From: CAYYNP01 sp964472545
Lineage (GTDB): Bacteria; Planctomycetota; Planctomycetia; Pirellulales; Thermoguttaceae
Assembly (NCBI GenBank): GCA_964472545.1
Contig: CAYYNP010000152.1
Coordinates: forward strand, 1-23,545
Direction: 5' to 3'
DNA: 23,545 nt
Below are positions 23,356 to 23,545 of this stretch, piece by piece; the stretch's first letter is position 1, and every line of letters starts with the position of its first letter. A model generated the notes under the pieces. It saw nothing but the letters and a program-made list of their open reading frames with translations, ran no database searches and was not told the origin of the DNA. Both the position numbers and the translations under genes were made by a program.

Positions 23356-23545
23356 GTGGCCAAGAAGAAGACCGCGAAGAAGAAGGTCGCTAAGAAGAAG
23401 GCGGCCAAGAAGAAGAAGGTTGCCAAGAAGAAGAAGGTAGCCAAGAAGAAGAAGGCCGCGCCGAAGAAGAAGAAGGCTGCCAAGAAGAAGAAGAAGAACG
23501 CCAAGAAGCAGAAGAAGGCCGCGAAGAAGAAGAAGAAGAAGTCGG
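23356..23545 (+). CDS. Lys-rich (AKKK-repeat) histone H1-like protein, 3' end missing
   Basis: A GTG at 23356 lies 7 nt after GGAGG (23344-23348). The visible 63 codons encode MAKKKTAKKKVAKKKAAKKK and similar repeats up to the right edge: 40 of 63 residues are Lys, mostly in blocks of 3-6 separated by Ala, Val, Thr, Asn, Gln or Pro. Every Lys codon is AAG, none AAA. Such basic, disordered proteins resemble the C-terminal tails of eukaryotic histone H1 and bacterial H1-like or AlgP-like proteins, and are expected to bind DNA or RNA non-specifically. An overlapping GTG at 23351 reads an Arg-rich frame and is less well spaced from the ribosome site. Length and any folded domain lie beyond the window. 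Confidence 0.75.
   Translation, partial: MAKKKTAKKKVAKKKAAKKKKVAKKKKVAKKKKAAPKKKKAAKKKKKNAKKQKKAAKKKKKKS

Noticed and set aside
23356..23545. The AAG-rich tract as a simple-sequence repeat or CRISPR-like array
   Set aside because: It has no spacer structure; it reads cleanly as a Lys/Ala-rich coding sequence with its own start and ribosome site.

Overview
The window looks like chromosomal DNA from a planctomycete (Pirellulales-like is my best guess). The evidence is high GC, nearly every protein carrying a Sec or Tat export signal, and a gene content typical of that phylum: DUF1080 proteins, a formylglycine-type sulfatase, a Tat-exported Gfo/Idh/MocA oxidoreductase, a PQQ-like propeller with EF-hands, AP-endonuclease-2-type TIM barrels, ThuA, and an AAG-rich Lys/Ala protein. 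No tRNA, rRNA, CRISPR array, IS element or prophage gene was seen.

Layout. (1) 1-1708, minus: 5' part of a secreted polysaccharide-lyase-like protein that starts at GTG and runs off the left edge. (2) 1916-4264, plus: a single-chain fusion of ethanolamine ammonia-lyase large (EutB) and small (EutC) subunits, preceded by a Tat-like leader. (3) 4265-4718: a gene gap holding a short decayed DUF1080 fragment on the minus strand. (4) 4719-9959, plus, a tight operon: secreted DUF1080 protein, secreted right-handed beta-helix protein, and a bimodular GH29-GH53 enzyme. (5) 13006-10050, minus, a two-gene operon joined by an ATGA overlap: a 699-aa secreted protein of unknown family and a secreted TIM-barrel isomerase-like protein. 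(6) 13201-16185, plus: sulfatase, then Gfo/Idh/MocA oxidoreductase. (7) 20118-16221, minus: a secreted protein with three DUF1080 domains, then a PQQ-like propeller with two embedded EF-hands. (8) 20550-22213, plus: cytosolic TIM-barrel isomerase/epimerase and secreted ThuA-like protein. (9) 22214-23355: a gene-poor stretch with a terminator candidate and a strong imperfect hairpin. (10) 23356-23545, plus: 5' end of a Lys-rich histone-like protein, cut by the right edge.

How it fits together. Most of the window reads as an extracytoplasmic glycan-processing locus. Depolymerising or debranching enzymes (GH29-GH53, beta-helix protein, lyase-like proteins, sulfatase) sit with the families used in the 3-keto-glycoside (C3-oxidation) route: a Gfo/Idh/MocA oxidoreductase, DUF1080 (PF06439) proteins, AP-endonuclease-2-like TIM barrels and ThuA. 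The joint pathway is inferred from family knowledge and co-location. The most unusual single gene is the Tat-tagged EutB-EutC fusion.
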